From positions 1 through 42,654 of the forward strand of contig NCGX01000029.1 in the NCBI GenBank assembly GCA_002256995.1: a DNA stretch of 42,654 nucleotides. The letters are read 5' to 3'. The DNA is from Hydrogenophilales bacterium 16-64-40 (GTDB taxonomy: Bacteria > Pseudomonadota > Gammaproteobacteria > Burkholderiales > Thiobacillaceae). Below, one piece after another: positions 7,924-18,042 of this stretch. Every line of letters starts with the position of its first letter. The stretch's first letter is position 1. Under the pieces are notes generated by a model, which saw only the letters and a list, made by a program, of their open reading frames with translations, searched no databases and had not been told where the DNA came from. The translations under genes and the position numbers were made by a program.

Positions 7924-10305
7924 TCATCCGGCACCGAACACCACCGCCGCCACATCCTGATACCGCTTGGCGTAATGCACGGTGAAGCCGGCGCGGATAT
8001 GTTCGGGCAGCTTGTCGAAGTCGCGCCGGTTGGCGTCGGGCAGGATCAGTTCGATGATGCCGACCCGGCGCGCGGCGATGACTTTCTCGCGGATGCCGCC
8101 CACCGGCAGCACCTGGCCGGTCAGGGTGAGTTCGCCGGTCATCGCCAGCGGGCGGCTGATTTTGGCGTTTTTCGCCAACGACAGCAGCGCGGTGGCCATG
8201 GTGACGCCGGCGCTGGGGCCATCCTTGGGGGTGGCGCCTTCCGGCACGTGCAGGTGGACGAAGCTGGTGTCGTAAAACTTGGCGTCGGCGCCGTAGGTTT
8301 TCAGGTGCGAGGCGATATAGCTGTAGGCGATTTCGGCCGACTCCCTCATCACCTCGCCCAGCTTGCCGGTGAGCTTGAAGCCGCGATTGAGGGTGTGGAC
8401 GCGCGTCGCTTCGACCGGCAGCGTGGCGCCGCCCATCGAGGTCCACGCGAGACCCGTGACCACGCCGACGCCGCTCATCGGCTTTTCACGGTTGAACACC
8501 GGCTTGTCGAGATAGGCCTCGACTTCCTTGACGCCGATTTTGATCGGCGTTTCCGCACCGCCAAGGATCTTGACCACGGCCTTCCTGGCCACCCGACCCA
8601 GCTGCTTTTCCAGGTTGCGCACCCCGGCTTCGCGCGCGTAGCCCTCGATGACGTGGCGGATCGCGCCTTCGCTGATCGTGAGCTGGTTCTTCTTCAGCCC
8701 GGCGCGGGTGAGCACGCGCGGCCACAGGTGGTGCTTGGCGATGGCCACCTTTTCTTCGGTGATGTAGCCCGATAGGCGGATGACTTCCATGCGGTCGAGC
8801 AGCGCCGACGGGATGGAAAAGTCATTCGCGGTGCAAATGAACAGTGTCTTCGACAGGTCGAAGCGCACGTCCAGATAATGGTCGAGAAAGTCGGCGTTCT
8901 GCTCGGGGTCGAGCACTTCCAGCAAGGCGGATGCGGGGTCGCCCTGGTAGCTGGCGCCGATCTTGTCGATCTCGTCGAGCATGATGACCGGGTTGGCCGA
9001 TTCCACCTCTTTCAGCGCATGCACGAATTTGCCCGGCATGGCGCCGATGTAGGTGCGGCGGTGGCCCTTGATTTCGGCCTCGTCGCGCATGCCGCCGACC
9101 GAGAAGCGGTAGAACTTGCGCCCCAGCGCCTCGGCGATGGATTTGCCGATCGAGGTCTTGCCCACCCCCGGCGGCCCGATCAGCAGCAGGATCGAGCCGG
9201 CCATTTCGCCGCGCATCGCGCCGACGGCGAGGAATTCGATGATGCGATCCTTGACGTCGTCGAGCCCGTCATGGTCGCGGTCGAGGATTTTGCGCGCGCG
9301 GTCGAGATCGACCTTGTCCTGCGTGTGAACGCCCCACGGCAGCACGGTCAGCCAGTCGAGATAATTGCGGGTGACGGTGTATTCCGACGAGCCGGTCTCC
9401 AGCAGGGAAAACTTGTGCATTTCCTCGTCGATGCGCTTTTTTGCCTGCTCGGGCAGCGCAAGCTTGGCGATGCGCTCCCGGAAGGTGTCGAGCTCGGCGG
9501 TCTTGTCGTCCTTGGCGAGCCCCAGTTCCTTCTGGATCGCTTTCAGCTGCTGGCGCAGGAAAAACTCGCGCTGCTGGTCGCTCATCTTCTCGTCGACTTT
9601 TTCGCGGATGTCCGATTGCAGGCGCGCCACGTCGAGTTCCTTCTTCAGCAGCACCAGCACCTTTTCCATGCGCTTTTTCAGGCCGAAGGCCTCCAGCACC
9701 TCCTGCAGGGCCTGCTTCGAGGCGGTGGTAAGGCTGGCGGCAAAATCGGTCAGCCGCGAAGGCTCGTTCGGCCCGAAGCGGTTGAGGAAGAACTTCAATT
9801 CTTCCGAATACAGCGGATTGAGCGGCAGCAGGTCCTTGATGGTGTTGATGATGGCGATGGAATAGGCGCGGATTTCCTCGGAGTCCGGCTTGCCGGTCTC
9901 GTTCGGGTAGTCGACCCGGACCTTGTAGGGCGCCGTCTCCGACAGCCACTCGACGATGCGGAAGCGCCGCGTGCCTTCGGCGATGAACTGCATCTTGCCG
10001 TCGGTGCGCACCGGATGATGAATCCGTACCACGGTGCCGACGCTGTGGAAATCCGCCCGCTTGACGTCGTCGGTGTTGTCGGGCTTGACCACCACCAGGC
10101 CCACCATGTGGTGTGCGGTCTCGCCGATGGCCTCGACCGTCGGCAGCCACGGAGCCTCGTTCATCAAGAGCGGCAGGGTTTGCGCCGGGAAAAAGGGCTT
10201 TTCGGTCAGCGGCAGCAGGTAGAGCTCGTTCGGCAGCGCCGGGGAGGCCGGCAACTGGCGGTCATCGGACAGAATTTCGCCTTCCAGTGCGGAGTTGTTG
10301 GGCAT
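7924..10305 (-). CDS. lon: ATP-dependent protease La (Lon)
   Basis: Lon is a cytoplasmic hexameric AAA+ serine protease that removes damaged and short-lived regulatory proteins. The protein has the N-terminal LAN domain (from [20 protein letters not shown]), a coiled-coil linker ([18 protein letters not shown]), the AAA+ module with Walker A GPPGVGKT at 377-384 and Walker [10 protein letters not shown], and the protease domain. The catalytic dyad is Ser698 in PKDGPSAGV and Lys741 in [12 protein letters not shown]; the 43-residue spacing matches E. coli Lon (S679/K722). I chose the ATG at 10305 (793 residues) because AAGAAG precedes it; an ATG at 10332 and a TTG at 10338 are in frame. Only 59 bases separate this start from the end of motD, so its promoter probably reaches into motD. 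Confidence 0.95.
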   Translation of the reverse strand: MPNNSALEGEILSDDRQLPASPALPNELYLLPLTEKPFFPAQTLPLLMNEAPWLPTVEAIGETAHHMVGLVVVKPDNTDDVKRADFHSVGTVVRIHHPVRTDGKMQFIAEGTRRFRIVEWLSETAPYKVRVDYPNETGKPDSEEIRAYSIAIINTIKDLLPLNPLYSEELKFFLNRFGPNEPSRLTDFAASLTTASKQALQEVLEAFGLKKRMEKVLVLLKKELDVARLQSDIREKVDEKMSDQQREFFLRQQLKAIQKELGLAKDDKTAELDTFRERIAKLALPEQAKKRIDEEMHKFSLLETGSSEYTVTRNYLDWLTVLPWGVHTQDKVDLDRARKILDRDHDGLDDVKDRIIEFLAVGAMRGEMAGSILLLIGPPGVGKTSIGKSIAEALGRKFYRFSVGGMRDEAEIKGHRRTYIGAMPGKFVHALKEVESANPVIMLDEIDKIGASYQGDPASALLEVLDPEQNADFLDHYLDVRFDLSKTLFICTANDFSIPSALLDRMEVIRLSGYITEEKVAIAKHHLWPRVLTRAGLKKNQLTISEGAIRHVIEGYAREAGVRNLEKQLGRVARKAVVKILGGAETPIKIGVKEVEAYLDKPVFNREKPMSGVGVVTGLAWTSMGGATLPVEATRVHTLNRGFKLTGKLGEVMRESAEIAYSYIASHLKTYGADAKFYDTSFVHLHVPEGATPKDGPSAGVTMATALLSLAKNAKISRPLAMTGELTLTGQVLPVGGIREKVIAARRVGIIELILPDANRRDFDKLPEHIRAGFTVHYAKRYQDVAAVVFGAG

Positions 10306-10364
10306 GGGGGGTCTTCTTGATTCGGTCGACATGAACAAGAAGTATCGGGCCTATCCGCCCGATT

Positions 10365-11141
10365 TCAAGGTCGGGGCGGATTCGCCTGCAGCGGAATTTC
10401 CTCGACCGTATCCGGCAGGCCCGACAGGATCATCAGTTCGACCCGGCGGTTGCGTGCGCGCCCCTCCTCCGTATCGTTGCCCGCAATCGGCTTGCTGGCC
10501 TCGCGCCCGATGGCGAGCAGGCGCACCGGCGCAATGCCGCTGTCGGCCAACAGGCGCACCACGCTGCTGGCCCGCACCGCCGACAATTCCCAGTTGGAGG
10601 CGAATACCGAATTGCTGATCGGAACGACGTCGGTGTGGCCGGTGATTTCCAGTTTGAACGGCTCATTCTTCAGGGTGTCCGCCACGGCGCGCAGCACTTC
10701 CAGCGAGGCCGGATCCAGTTCAGAGCGACCCGGCTCGAACAGCACGTTGGCATTGATTTCGATGCTGACCCCGCGCCGGCTCTGCGTCACCCGCACCTTG
10801 CCCTCCTTCACCAGCGGGCCCATCACGTCGAGCAGGTTGTTCGCCACTTCGGTCATGTGCGCCTGCTCTTCGATCGCCTGCTGCTGCTTGAGGGTGCGTT
10901 GCCTGACTTCCGCAGGCAGCGCCTCCGTTGCCAGTTGCGGCACCGGGACATCGTCTGCCGACGACCTGCCGAAGGCGTCGCCGAGCGAGCCGGCGAGGAC
11001 ACGGAATTTGTTTTCATTGACCGCAGAGACGGCGTACATCACCACGAAGAAAGCGAACAGCAGCGTGATGAAGTCGGCGTAGGAAATCAGCCAGCGGTCG
11101 TGGTTGTCGTGATCGGCGTCAATGCGGCGACGGCGGCGCAT
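10365..11141 (-). CDS. motD: flagellar stator protein MotD
   Basis: MotB-like stator subunit of 258 residues that anchors the MotC/MotD ion channel to peptidoglycan. A basic N-terminus (MRRRRRIDADHDNHD) precedes one membrane helix containing the channel aspartate (SYADFITLLFAFFVVMYAVS). An OmpA-like peptidoglycan-binding domain follows (about 125-240), with ITGHTDVVPISNSVFASNWE, LSAVRASSVVRLL, and the ending ARNRRVELMIL. The open frame extends 62 codons further upstream, but that part overlaps motC and is not stator-like, so the ATG at 11141 is chosen. It lies 4 bases after the motC stop. Pairing with fliA and flhG matches the MotCD arrangement known in Pseudomonas. Confidence 0.92.
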   Translation of the reverse strand: MRRRRRIDADHDNHDRWLISYADFITLLFAFFVVMYAVSAVNENKFRVLAGSLGDAFGRSSADDVPVPQLATEALPAEVRQRTLKQQQAIEEQAHMTEVANNLLDVMGPLVKEGKVRVTQSRRGVSIEINANVLFEPGRSELDPASLEVLRAVADTLKNEPFKLEITGHTDVVPISNSVFASNWELSAVRASSVVRLLADSGIAPVRLLAIGREASKPIAGNDTEEGRARNRRVELMILSGLPDTVEEIPLQANPPRP

Positions 11142-11145
11142 GATC

Positions 11146-11883
11146 CTAGAGATACCCTTTGAGGCGCGCTTCGATGATGCGCGGGTTGTCGCCCTGGGCA
11201 ATGCCGATGAGGCCGTCGCAAATGATTTCGCGCTCGGCGACCCGGCGCGCGATGGTGAACTTGATTTTGTTGGCGATCGGCAGGAACACCAGGTTGGCCA
11301 GGCCGACGCCATAAATGGTGGCGACAAAGGCGACCGCGATGCCGGCGCCCAGTTTGCTGGGATCCCCCAGGTTTTCCATGACGTGGATCAGGCCGATTAC
11401 CGCGCCCAGGATACCGAGCGTGGGCGCATAGCCGCCTGCCGCCTCCCACACCCGCGCGGCCTGGCGCTCGGCCGTTTCGAAGCTGACGATCTGCACGTCG
11501 AGCGTGTCGCGCAGCTTGTCCGCGTCGGCGCCGTCGATCAGCAGCTGCAGCCCGGTCCGCTGGAACGAATCGTGCGTCATGTTGACGTGTTTCTCCAGCG
11601 ACAGCACGCCATCCTTCCGCACCGTGTGCGACCACTGGACGACGCGGCGGATGAGCACCGCGGCTTCCGATTCGGGCGGACGGAAAACCCATTTCGCCAT
11701 GCGCACCCCCTGCATGAAAACCGGCAGCGGATGATGCAGCAGGACGGCGGCCAGGGTGCCGATCACCACGATGACGAACGCGGCCGGCTGCAGGAACAGG
11801 CTGATATTCCCGCCCTCCATCGCCTGGCCGCCGAGGATGGCAACCCCCGCCAGCCCGAGCCCGATCAGGCTCCCACGATCCAT
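11146..11883 (-). CDS. motC: flagellar stator protein MotC
   Basis: MotA/PomA-type stator subunit, 245 residues, with four predicted membrane helices: about 5-24, 28-48 (AAFVIVVIGTLAAVLL), 150-170 (PTLGILGAVIGLIHVM) and 183-205 (AVAFVATIYGVGLANLVFLP). The cytoplasmic loop carries the conserved Arg/Glu-rich region that contacts FliG, and a conserved proline lies at the start of helix 3 (APTLGILG). With MotD it forms an ion-driven torque unit; the ion (H+ or Na+) cannot be told. The start overlaps the end of fliA by 19 bases, so the pair belongs to the flhB-to-motD run. A second stator, MotA/MotB, is encoded at 18043-19868. Confidence 0.93.
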   Translation of the reverse strand: MDRGSLIGLGLAGVAILGGQAMEGGNISLFLQPAAFVIVVIGTLAAVLLHHPLPVFMQGVRMAKWVFRPPESEAAVLIRRVVQWSHTVRKDGVLSLEKHVNMTHDSFQRTGLQLLIDGADADKLRDTLDVQIVSFETAERQAARVWEAAGGYAPTLGILGAVIGLIHVMENLGDPSKLGAGIAVAFVATIYGVGLANLVFLPIANKIKFTIARRVAEREIICDGLIGIAQGDNPRIIEARLKGYL

Positions 11884-12596
11884 GCGTCTTCCTTGAGTTT
11901 GGTACGCAGCCGCGCGATGGCCTGGCCGTGCAGTTGGCAGATGCGCGATTCGCTGACGCCGAACACTTCGCTGATTTCGCGCAGGTTGAGTTCCTGTTCG
12001 TAATACAGCGACATCAGAAGCTGCTCGCGTTCGGGCAGGTTTTCGATCCCGGCGATGATGCAGGCGCGCAGGTTGGCGTCGAGCAATTGCGGCAGCGGCA
12101 TGCTGGCCTCGTTCGCCGACTGCTTGTCGAGAAAGGAATCGTCTTCCTCCGTGTCGCCGAAATCCTCGAAATACAGCAGCTGGTGGCCGCGCGCGTCACC
12201 CAGCATCGACTGATATTCGGCCAGCGGGATTTTCATCGCCGCGGCGATTTCGGTTTCGCTGGGCTGGCGCCCCAACTGGTGCTGCAAGGCGCCGATGGCC
12301 TGTTCGATCTTGCGCATCGACTGCCGAGCGCTCCGCGGCAGCCAGTCGGACTGGCGCAGCTCGTCGATCATCGAGCCGCGGATGCGCTGGATGGCATAGG
12401 CCTCGAACTGCGCGCTCTGCGCCTCGTCGTAGCGGCTGATGGCATCGAGCAGGCCGATCATGCCGGCCTGCACCAGGTCGTCCTCCTCGACGCTGGGCGG
12501 CAGCCGCCCCATCATGTGATGGGCCAGCCGCTTGACCATCGGCATGTGTAGCGTCAGCAGATCGCTTTTTTCGCTTTTGCCGCTTGCGGTGTACAT
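11865..12596 (-). CDS. fliA: RNA polymerase sigma factor FliA (sigma-28)
   Basis: The 243-residue protein is the flagellar class III sigma factor. Region 2 is seen as MVKRLAHHMMGRLPPSVEED and DDLVQAGMIGLLDAISRYDE, then FEAYAIQRIRGSMIDELRQS and DWLPRSARQ. Region 3 and region 4 follow, with NLPEREQLLMSLYYEQELNL and the helix-turn-helix REISEVFGVSESRICQLHGQ. It would direct transcription of late flagellar, chemotaxis and stator genes from promoters such as the one found upstream of motA, and would be held by the anti-sigma factor FlgM until export is ready. AAGGGGA lies upstream of the ATG. It sits 9 bases after flhG and overlaps motC at its 3' end. Confidence 0.96.
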   Translation of the reverse strand: MYTASGKSEKSDLLTLHMPMVKRLAHHMMGRLPPSVEEDDLVQAGMIGLLDAISRYDEAQSAQFEAYAIQRIRGSMIDELRQSDWLPRSARQSMRKIEQAIGALQHQLGRQPSETEIAAAMKIPLAEYQSMLGDARGHQLLYFEDFGDTEEDDSFLDKQSANEASMPLPQLLDANLRACIIAGIENLPEREQLLMSLYYEQELNLREISEVFGVSESRICQLHGQAIARLRTKLKEDAWIVGA

Positions 12597-12605
12597 ATTG
12601 ATTGG

Positions 12606-13505
12606 TTATCCCCTTCTGCAGGCATCCACCAGGCTGCTGCCCTGGATCACGCGCTGCATGAACCCCCCCACGCTGCCCAGGCTGGGCGGCTGCGGCCAGC
12701 GCAGCAGCCCGTCGGCCAGTTTGCGAAACTGCGAGGTAGATTGCGCAACCGGAAAGGCGTCCACCACCGAGGTATGCATATGCCCGGCACGGGTCAGGCG
12801 CTCGTCCAGCGGAATATACCCCAGGTAGTCGACCGACACGCCCAGATAGCGCTCGGCGGTGTCGGCAAAGTTGTGCGCGACGGCCTGTGCCTGCTCGGGC
12901 GACTCGATGCGGTTGAGCAGCAGGCGGAACTGGCGCTTGCCGAAGTTGTGCGCCAGCCGCTTCACCAGGGTGTAGGCCTGCGTGATCGCCGTGCTGCCGG
13001 GCGGCAGCACCACCATGATTTCGGAGGCGGCCAGACCCAGCGGCAGCGCGTCGGGATCGGTGGCCTCTTCCATGTCCACCAGCACCACGTCGACGCCGCA
13101 CTGCAGGCGGTTGAAGCTCTGCGCCAGCCATTCCTGGTCGCGCTCGGACAAACGCCCGAGGCGGTTGAAGCCGCCGCCGATCGGCAGCACCTGCACATTG
13201 TCGGGGCCGTTGAGCATCAGCGCATCCAGGGTACAGCGGCCTTCGAGCACGTCCGCCACGTCGTAGCGCGGCGTCAGCCCCAGCGCCGCGCAGGCGCCGC
13301 GGCCATGCTGGTCCTGGTCGATGATGAGGACGTCGCGGCCGGAACGCGCCAGGGCGACGGCCAGATTGGCGGTCGCCGCGGTCTTGCCCGCGCCCTGCTG
13401 GCCCGACATCACGGTGATGACCTGAAACCCGGGCTGCCCCAGCAGGCGGCGCAGCCCGGCGGCCTGATCGCTGACGAATTTATCCAAGGGACACCGCGCT
13501 TTCAC
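12606..13505 (-). CDS. flhG: flagellum number regulator FlhG (FleN), MinD-like, with degenerate P-loop
   Basis: FlhG is a MinD/ParA-type ATPase that restricts flagellar number and acts with FlhF. The N-terminal activation motif DQAAGLRRLLGQ (residues 13-24), known to stimulate the FlhF GTPase, is intact. The P-loop reads SGQQGAGKTAATANLA (34-49): the P-loop lysine K41 is present, but the deviant-Walker signature lysine of GKGGVGKT is Gln36. The Walker A' region is IIDQDQHGRG, and the Walker B stretch VVLVDMEEATD lacks the usual LIDTGAG form. ATP-driven dimerisation may be weakened. Start is uncertain: GTG at 13505 (taken) or TTG at 13487, which would give MDKFVSDQAAGLRRLL. Both overlap the end of flhF, implying coupling. 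Confidence 0.9.
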   Translation of the reverse strand: MKARCPLDKFVSDQAAGLRRLLGQPGFQVITVMSGQQGAGKTAATANLAVALARSGRDVLIIDQDQHGRGACAALGLTPRYDVADVLEGRCTLDALMLNGPDNVQVLPIGGGFNRLGRLSERDQEWLAQSFNRLQCGVDVVLVDMEEATDPDALPLGLAASEIMVVLPPGSTAITQAYTLVKRLAHNFGKRQFRLLLNRIESPEQAQAVAHNFADTAERYLGVSVDYLGYIPLDERLTRAGHMHTSVVDAFPVAQSTSQFRKLADGLLRWPQPPSLGSVGGFMQRVIQGSSLVDACRRG

Positions 13506-14763
13506 GCTGCAGGGTTTGCATGCCGGAGAGCGCGAACCCCAGCTCGCTGTCGTCCAGCTGCCAGGGCGAGGCGTGCGTGCGGGCCTTGAAGGCGCGGTGA
13601 ATGAGGGCCTGGCGGTTGGCCAGGTGCAGGTCTTCCGGCACGCGCTGGCCGGTCGCCAGGTAGTGCACGTTCAAGTCGTGGCGGATCGCGCAATCGAGCG
13701 CCGGGCCCAGGCTCGCCGCCTCGTCGATCTTCGACAGGATGCAGCCGTCGAGCCCGCGCGTGCGGTACGCCTGCACCACTTCGTCCAGCGTATCGCCGTG
13801 GCTGGTGGCGTTCAGCACCAGCAGGCGCTTGATCTGCTTGCCGGCCTGGCACAGCATTTCGACCTGTTCGGCGACCGCCTGATCGCGCTGGCTCATGCCG
13901 ACGGTGTCGATCAGCACGGTGTGCTTGTTGCGCAGCTCGGACAGCGCCAGCCGCAGGTCGGCGGCGTCGCGCACCGCATGCACGGTCACGCCGAGAATCT
14001 TGCCGTAGATGCGCAGCTGCTCGTGGCCGCCGATCCGGTAGCTGTCGGTGGTCAAGAGCGCCAGCTTGTCGGCGCCGTGGCGCACCACGAAACGGGCGGC
14101 CAGCTTGGCGGTGGTGGTGGTCTTGCCGGCGCCGGTCGGTCCCATCAGGGCGAACACGCCGCCACCGTCGAGCATGTCGGTCTCGCTCTGCATCACCTGC
14201 AGGCGCTGCATCAACGTGTTCTTCATCCAGGCCTGCGCCTGTTCGGCATTGCCCTTGGGCAGGGTTTCCAGCAGCTCGCGCGCCAGGGTGGCGGAAAAGC
14301 CCGCCGCCAGCATGTCGCGCATCACGGTGGCACCCGACGGATCGCGTCCCGGCAGGTCGCGCCACGCCAGGTCGGCGAGCTGGCTTTCCAGGCGCATCTG
14401 CATCGCCTGGATTTCGCCGCGGATTTCACCCACCACGCTTTGTGCAAGCTGGGTGCTGTCCTGGCTGGGCACGGCGACCCGTTCGATCAGGCGACGCTTG
14501 ATGGTGACCTCGGGCGCCGGCTCGGCCGGCGCTTCCGACACCGGCGGCCACACTGCCGGCGATCGGGATGCGGCGGCCGCCGGTGCCGGTGCATCGTTCA
14601 CCGGCGGCGCCATCGCGGCGATGTCATCCGCGGCCAGGGCCAGCACTTCGACCCCGCCTTCGACGGCGCGGTTGGAGAGAATGACCGCATCGGGTCCGAG
14701 TGCCTCGCGCAACTGGCGCATGGCCTCACGGGATGTTTTGGCGACGATACGTTTGACGTTCAT
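13480..14763 (-). CDS. flhF: SRP-type GTPase FlhF
   Basis: FlhF places the flagellum at the pole in many bacteria. The 427-residue protein begins with the usual MNVKRIVAKTSREAMRQLRE and ALGPDAVILSNR (B domain). A Pro/Ala-rich linker (about 50-95) follows, then the N and G domains of the SRP GTPase fold. Visible G motifs are GPTGAGKTTTTAKLAARF (P-loop), LLTTDSYRIGGHEQLRIYG, DTVGMSQRD (G3) and SKIDEAASLG (G4). It lies between flhA and flhG, the standard order in polar-flagellated proteobacteria. The start forms an ATGA overlap with the flhA stop. FlhF together with FlhG implies control of flagellar site and number, although flhDC control is more typical of peritrichous species. Confidence 0.95.
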   Translation of the reverse strand: MNVKRIVAKTSREAMRQLREALGPDAVILSNRAVEGGVEVLALAADDIAAMAPPVNDAPAPAAAASRSPAVWPPVSEAPAEPAPEVTIKRRLIERVAVPSQDSTQLAQSVVGEIRGEIQAMQMRLESQLADLAWRDLPGRDPSGATVMRDMLAAGFSATLARELLETLPKGNAEQAQAWMKNTLMQRLQVMQSETDMLDGGGVFALMGPTGAGKTTTTAKLAARFVVRHGADKLALLTTDSYRIGGHEQLRIYGKILGVTVHAVRDAADLRLALSELRNKHTVLIDTVGMSQRDQAVAEQVEMLCQAGKQIKRLLVLNATSHGDTLDEVVQAYRTRGLDGCILSKIDEAASLGPALDCAIRHDLNVHYLATGQRVPEDLHLANRQALIHRAFKARTHASPWQLDDSELGFALSGMQTLQRESAVSLG

Positions 14764-16741
14764 GCTGCTCCTCCTATCAGGGAAGTCACTTTGATTTGTT
14801 TGCCTTCGGGCACTTCAGCGTGCGAAAGCACCTTGAGTTGCGGCACGGTGCGCCGCAGGAAACGTGCGAGTAGCGGACGCAGCACAGCCGGCGTCAGCAA
14901 TACGGGGGGGTGGCCCAGCGCTTCTTGCCGCTGCGTCGAGGTCTGGGTCCGCTCCAGCAGGGTGTCGGCCAGTCCGGGCTCCATGCCGCCGGCATCGTTG
15001 CCGACCTGCAGCGTTTGCAGCAGCAGGCGTTCCAGTCCCTGGTCCAGCGCGATCACCGGCAGCTCGTTGGCCGAGCCGTAGATCTGCTGCACGATCGAGC
15101 GGCCGAGCGCCACCCGCACCAGCGCGGTGAGCTCGTGCGGATCCTGCACCCGCGCGGCGTTCTCCAGCAGGGTGTCGATGACGGTCCGCATGTCGCGGAT
15201 GGCCACGCCTTCGGTCAGCAGGTTTTGCAGCACTTTCTGCACGGTGGAGAGCGTGAGCATTTTCGGCACCAGGTCTTCCACCAGCTTGGGCGCGCTCTTG
15301 CCCAGGTGGTCGAGCAGCGCCTGCGCCTCCTGGCGGCCGAGCAGTTCGGCGGCATGCTGGGTCACCAGATGATTCAGATGCGTGGCGACCACGGTGCCGG
15401 GATCGACCACGGTATAGCCCATCGCCTGCGCCTGTTCGCGCAGGCCGGATTCGATCCACACCGCCGGCAGGCCGAACGCCGGATCCGTGGTGGCGACGCC
15501 CGGCAAGGTGGCGGTGATGCTGCCCGGGTCGATGGCGAGAAACAGCCCGGTGCGCACTTCGCCGCTGCCGATTTCCACGCCCTTGAGCGTGATGCGGTAG
15601 CTGTTCGGGTTGATTTCGAGGTTGTCGCGGATATGCACGGCGGGCGGCAGGAAGCCGATTTCGCGGGCGAATTTCTTGCGGATGCCCTTGATGCGGCGCA
15701 CCAGTTCGCCGTCTGCGGCGCTGTCGACCAGCGGGATCAGGCGATAGCCGACTTCCAGCCCCAGCGTGTCGATCGGCGCGACGTCTTCCCAGCTGGCTTC
15801 CTGCGACTCGACAGCGGCGACCGGCGCGCTCTGCACGTCCGGCGCGGCCGCGGTCGCCTGTTGCCGCTTGCCGTTCTTCCAGGCCAGCCAGACCATGCCG
15901 CCCGCCAGCAGCAGGAAGGCAAAGTTCGGCATCCCCGGAATCATGCCCATCATGCCGAGGATCGCGGCGGTGATGTAAAGCGCCTGTGTCTTGTTGAAGA
16001 CGTTGGACATCATCTGGCCGGTGATGTCCTCGTCGGTGCTGACGCGGCTGACGATGATGCCGGCGGCGATCGAGATGACCAGTGCCGGAATCTGCGCCAC
16101 CAGGCCGTCGCCGATCGCCAGCAGGGTGTAGCGCGGACGAATTTCGAAGCGCCGTCCATCGAGCCGAAAAAGTCGGCCTCCTGGGAGATTTCGGCGCGGC
16201 GCTGGCGGGCCTCGTCCTCATTGATCAGACCGGCGTTGAGGTCGGCGTCGATCGCCATCTGCTTGCCCGGCATGGCGTCGAGGGTGAAGCGCGCGCTGAC
16301 CTCGGCGATGCGCCCGGCACCCTTGGTGATGACGATGAAGTTGATCACCACCAGGATGACGAACACGATGATGCCGACCGTGTAGTCGCCGCCGACCAGG
16401 AAATGGCCGAAGGCCTCGATCACCTTGCCCGCGGCATCCGGACCGGTGTGGCCTTCCAGCAGCACGACGCGGGTGGAGGCCACGTTGAGCGACAGGCGCA
16501 GCAGGGTGGAGAGCAGCAGCACCGTGGGGAAGGCCGCGAATTCGAGCGCCCGCTTGGTCGACAGGCTCACCAGCAAGACCATGATGGAGAGCGCGATGTT
16601 GAAGGTGAACAGCATGTCCAGCGCAAACGGCGGCAGCGGCAACACCAGCATCGCCAGGATGAGGATGATGAATATCGGCGCGGCCATCGCGCGGGCGTTG
16701 GCGCCGCTGAACAGGCGGGATAGGCTCAGGGTGCCGTTCAT
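14760..16741 (-). pseudogene. flhA: flagellar export protein FlhA, broken by an internal frameshifting deletion
   Basis: Two frames together encode FlhA, the export-gate membrane protein of the flagellar type III apparatus. The 5' part (16133-16741, 203 codons) starts [13 protein letters not shown] and runs in frame to [16 protein letters not shown]. The 3' part (14760-16130) resumes in another frame at [20 protein letters not shown] and continues to the end. In E. coli FlhA about 35 residues separate these two blocks; here they are joined with only two spare bases, so roughly 103 bases seem to be missing, including a membrane helix. Summed parts (203+456) plus 35 give 694, close to the normal 692. 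As sequenced, the product would stop after 243 residues. The ends are ATGA-linked to flhB and flhF. An assembly error is possible. Confidence 0.93.
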
Positions 16742-17892
16742 GCTTGAGCACCCCCACCCGCCTGCAGCGGGTCAAGCTCGGACGGCACCGGCAGGCTGGT
16801 CGGCGCATTGGGATAGGCGCCGCCCACTTGCTGGAAATGGCGCAACTGGAACACGTAGGCCAGCACTTCGGCCACCGCTGCGTAGAGCTTGGCCGGAATC
16901 TCGTCGCCGAGTTCGGTGTGGCGAAACAACGCGCGCGCCAGCGGCGGTGCTTCCAGCAGCGGCACCCCGTGCTCGGCGGCCAGTTCGCGAATGCGCGCGG
17001 CGACGGCGTCGGCGCCTTTGGCCACCACGCGCGGCGCGCCCATCTTGCCTTCGCTGTATTTGAGCGCGACGGCGTAATGGGTCGGGTTGGTCACCACGAC
17101 ATCGGCGGAGGGGATCTCGGACATCATGCGGCGGCGCGCCACTTCGCGCTGCTGGGCGCGGATGTGCGCCTTGAGGTGGGGGTCGCCTTCCGACTCCTTG
17201 GCTTCCCGACGCAGTTCCTCCTTGCTCATCCTCAGCTTCTTGAAGTGACTCCAGAGCTGATACGGCAGATCGATCACGACGACGAAAATCATCGTGCCCG
17301 AGACCAGCAGAAAAACCTTGCCGATGAGGTTGCCCATATGCTGGATGGCGAGAGAAGGCGATTCCAGGCTGAGCGAAAAAATCGCGCCGACGTTGGACCA
17401 GATCAGCCACACGGCGACCCCGCCCAGCAAGCCGGCCTTGGCCAGCGCCTTGACCAGCTCAATCAGCCCCTGGCTGGAAAACATGCGCTTGATGCCGGAA
17501 AACGGGTTCAGGCGGCTGAACTTCGGGGCAAAGGCCTTGGCGCTGAACAGCCAGCCGCGCAGCAGCAACGGCGTGGCCAGGGTGGCGACCACCACCACTG
17601 CCAGGAAGGGGGACAAGGCCAGCGCCGCTTCGAAAAACTGGCTCGACAGCTGCGCCATGACGTATGAGGTGTCGCGGGCGATGCCGGGATTGAACTGCAG
17701 GCCGTCGCGCATGATATGCGACAGGGTCTGGCCGAGGCCGCTGGCCATCGTCCACAGGGTCGAGCCCCCCAGCATCAGGACGACGAAGGTGCCCAGCTCG
17801 CGCGACTGCACGACCTGGCCCTCTTCACGCGCCTTCTCCAGCCGCTGCGGCGAGGCTGGTTCGGTCTTTTCCTGATCGCTTTCTTCAGCCAT
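16738..17892 (-). CDS. flhB: flagellar export switch protein FlhB
   Basis: FlhB is a membrane component of the flagellar type III export gate that switches substrate class from rod/hook to filament after self-cleavage. The 384-residue protein has the N-terminal [20 protein letters not shown], four membrane segments (for example [19 protein letters not shown] and [19 protein letters not shown]), the linker [20 protein letters not shown], and the autocleavage motif NPTH near residue 267 ([13 protein letters not shown]). The ATG at 17892 is preferred because AGGTGA stands 8 bases before it; a GTG at 17904 is in frame. It is first of the flhB-flhA-flhF-flhG-fliA-motC-motD run and overlaps flhA by ATGA. 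Confidence 0.95.
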   Translation of the reverse strand: MAEESDQEKTEPASPQRLEKAREEGQVVQSRELGTFVVLMLGGSTLWTMASGLGQTLSHIMRDGLQFNPGIARDTSYVMAQLSSQFFEAALALSPFLAVVVVATLATPLLLRGWLFSAKAFAPKFSRLNPFSGIKRMFSSQGLIELVKALAKAGLLGGVAVWLIWSNVGAIFSLSLESPSLAIQHMGNLIGKVFLLVSGTMIFVVVIDLPYQLWSHFKKLRMSKEELRREAKESEGDPHLKAHIRAQQREVARRRMMSEIPSADVVVTNPTHYAVALKYSEGKMGAPRVVAKGADAVAARIRELAAEHGVPLLEAPPLARALFRHTELGDEIPAKLYAAVAEVLAYVFQLRHFQQVGGAYPNAPTSLPVPSELDPLQAGGGAQA

Positions 17893-18042
17893 CCCTGATT
17901 TCACCTGTTGGTGGGGGGCCTGCCATCTGCATCAGGCAGAGACGGGCTTTCTACAGGCTGAATTATTGGTCATGCCCGGCGCGGGCAATCAAGGGAATAA
18001 GGGTGGATTTGGCCTGCTATTTCGCGCCTGGCGGCGCGCGGA

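Noticed and set aside
11142-11327. N-terminal extension of 62 residues on MotD
   Set aside because: It lies inside motC in another frame, is Ser/Arg-rich without stator features, and the ATG at 11141 gives a normal MotD.
16010-16741. Programmed frameshifting as explanation for the split flhA
   Set aside because: Programmed shifting would keep all coding sequence. Here about 35 conserved residues are absent, no slippery run is seen at 16131-16133, and FlhA is not known to use recoding.
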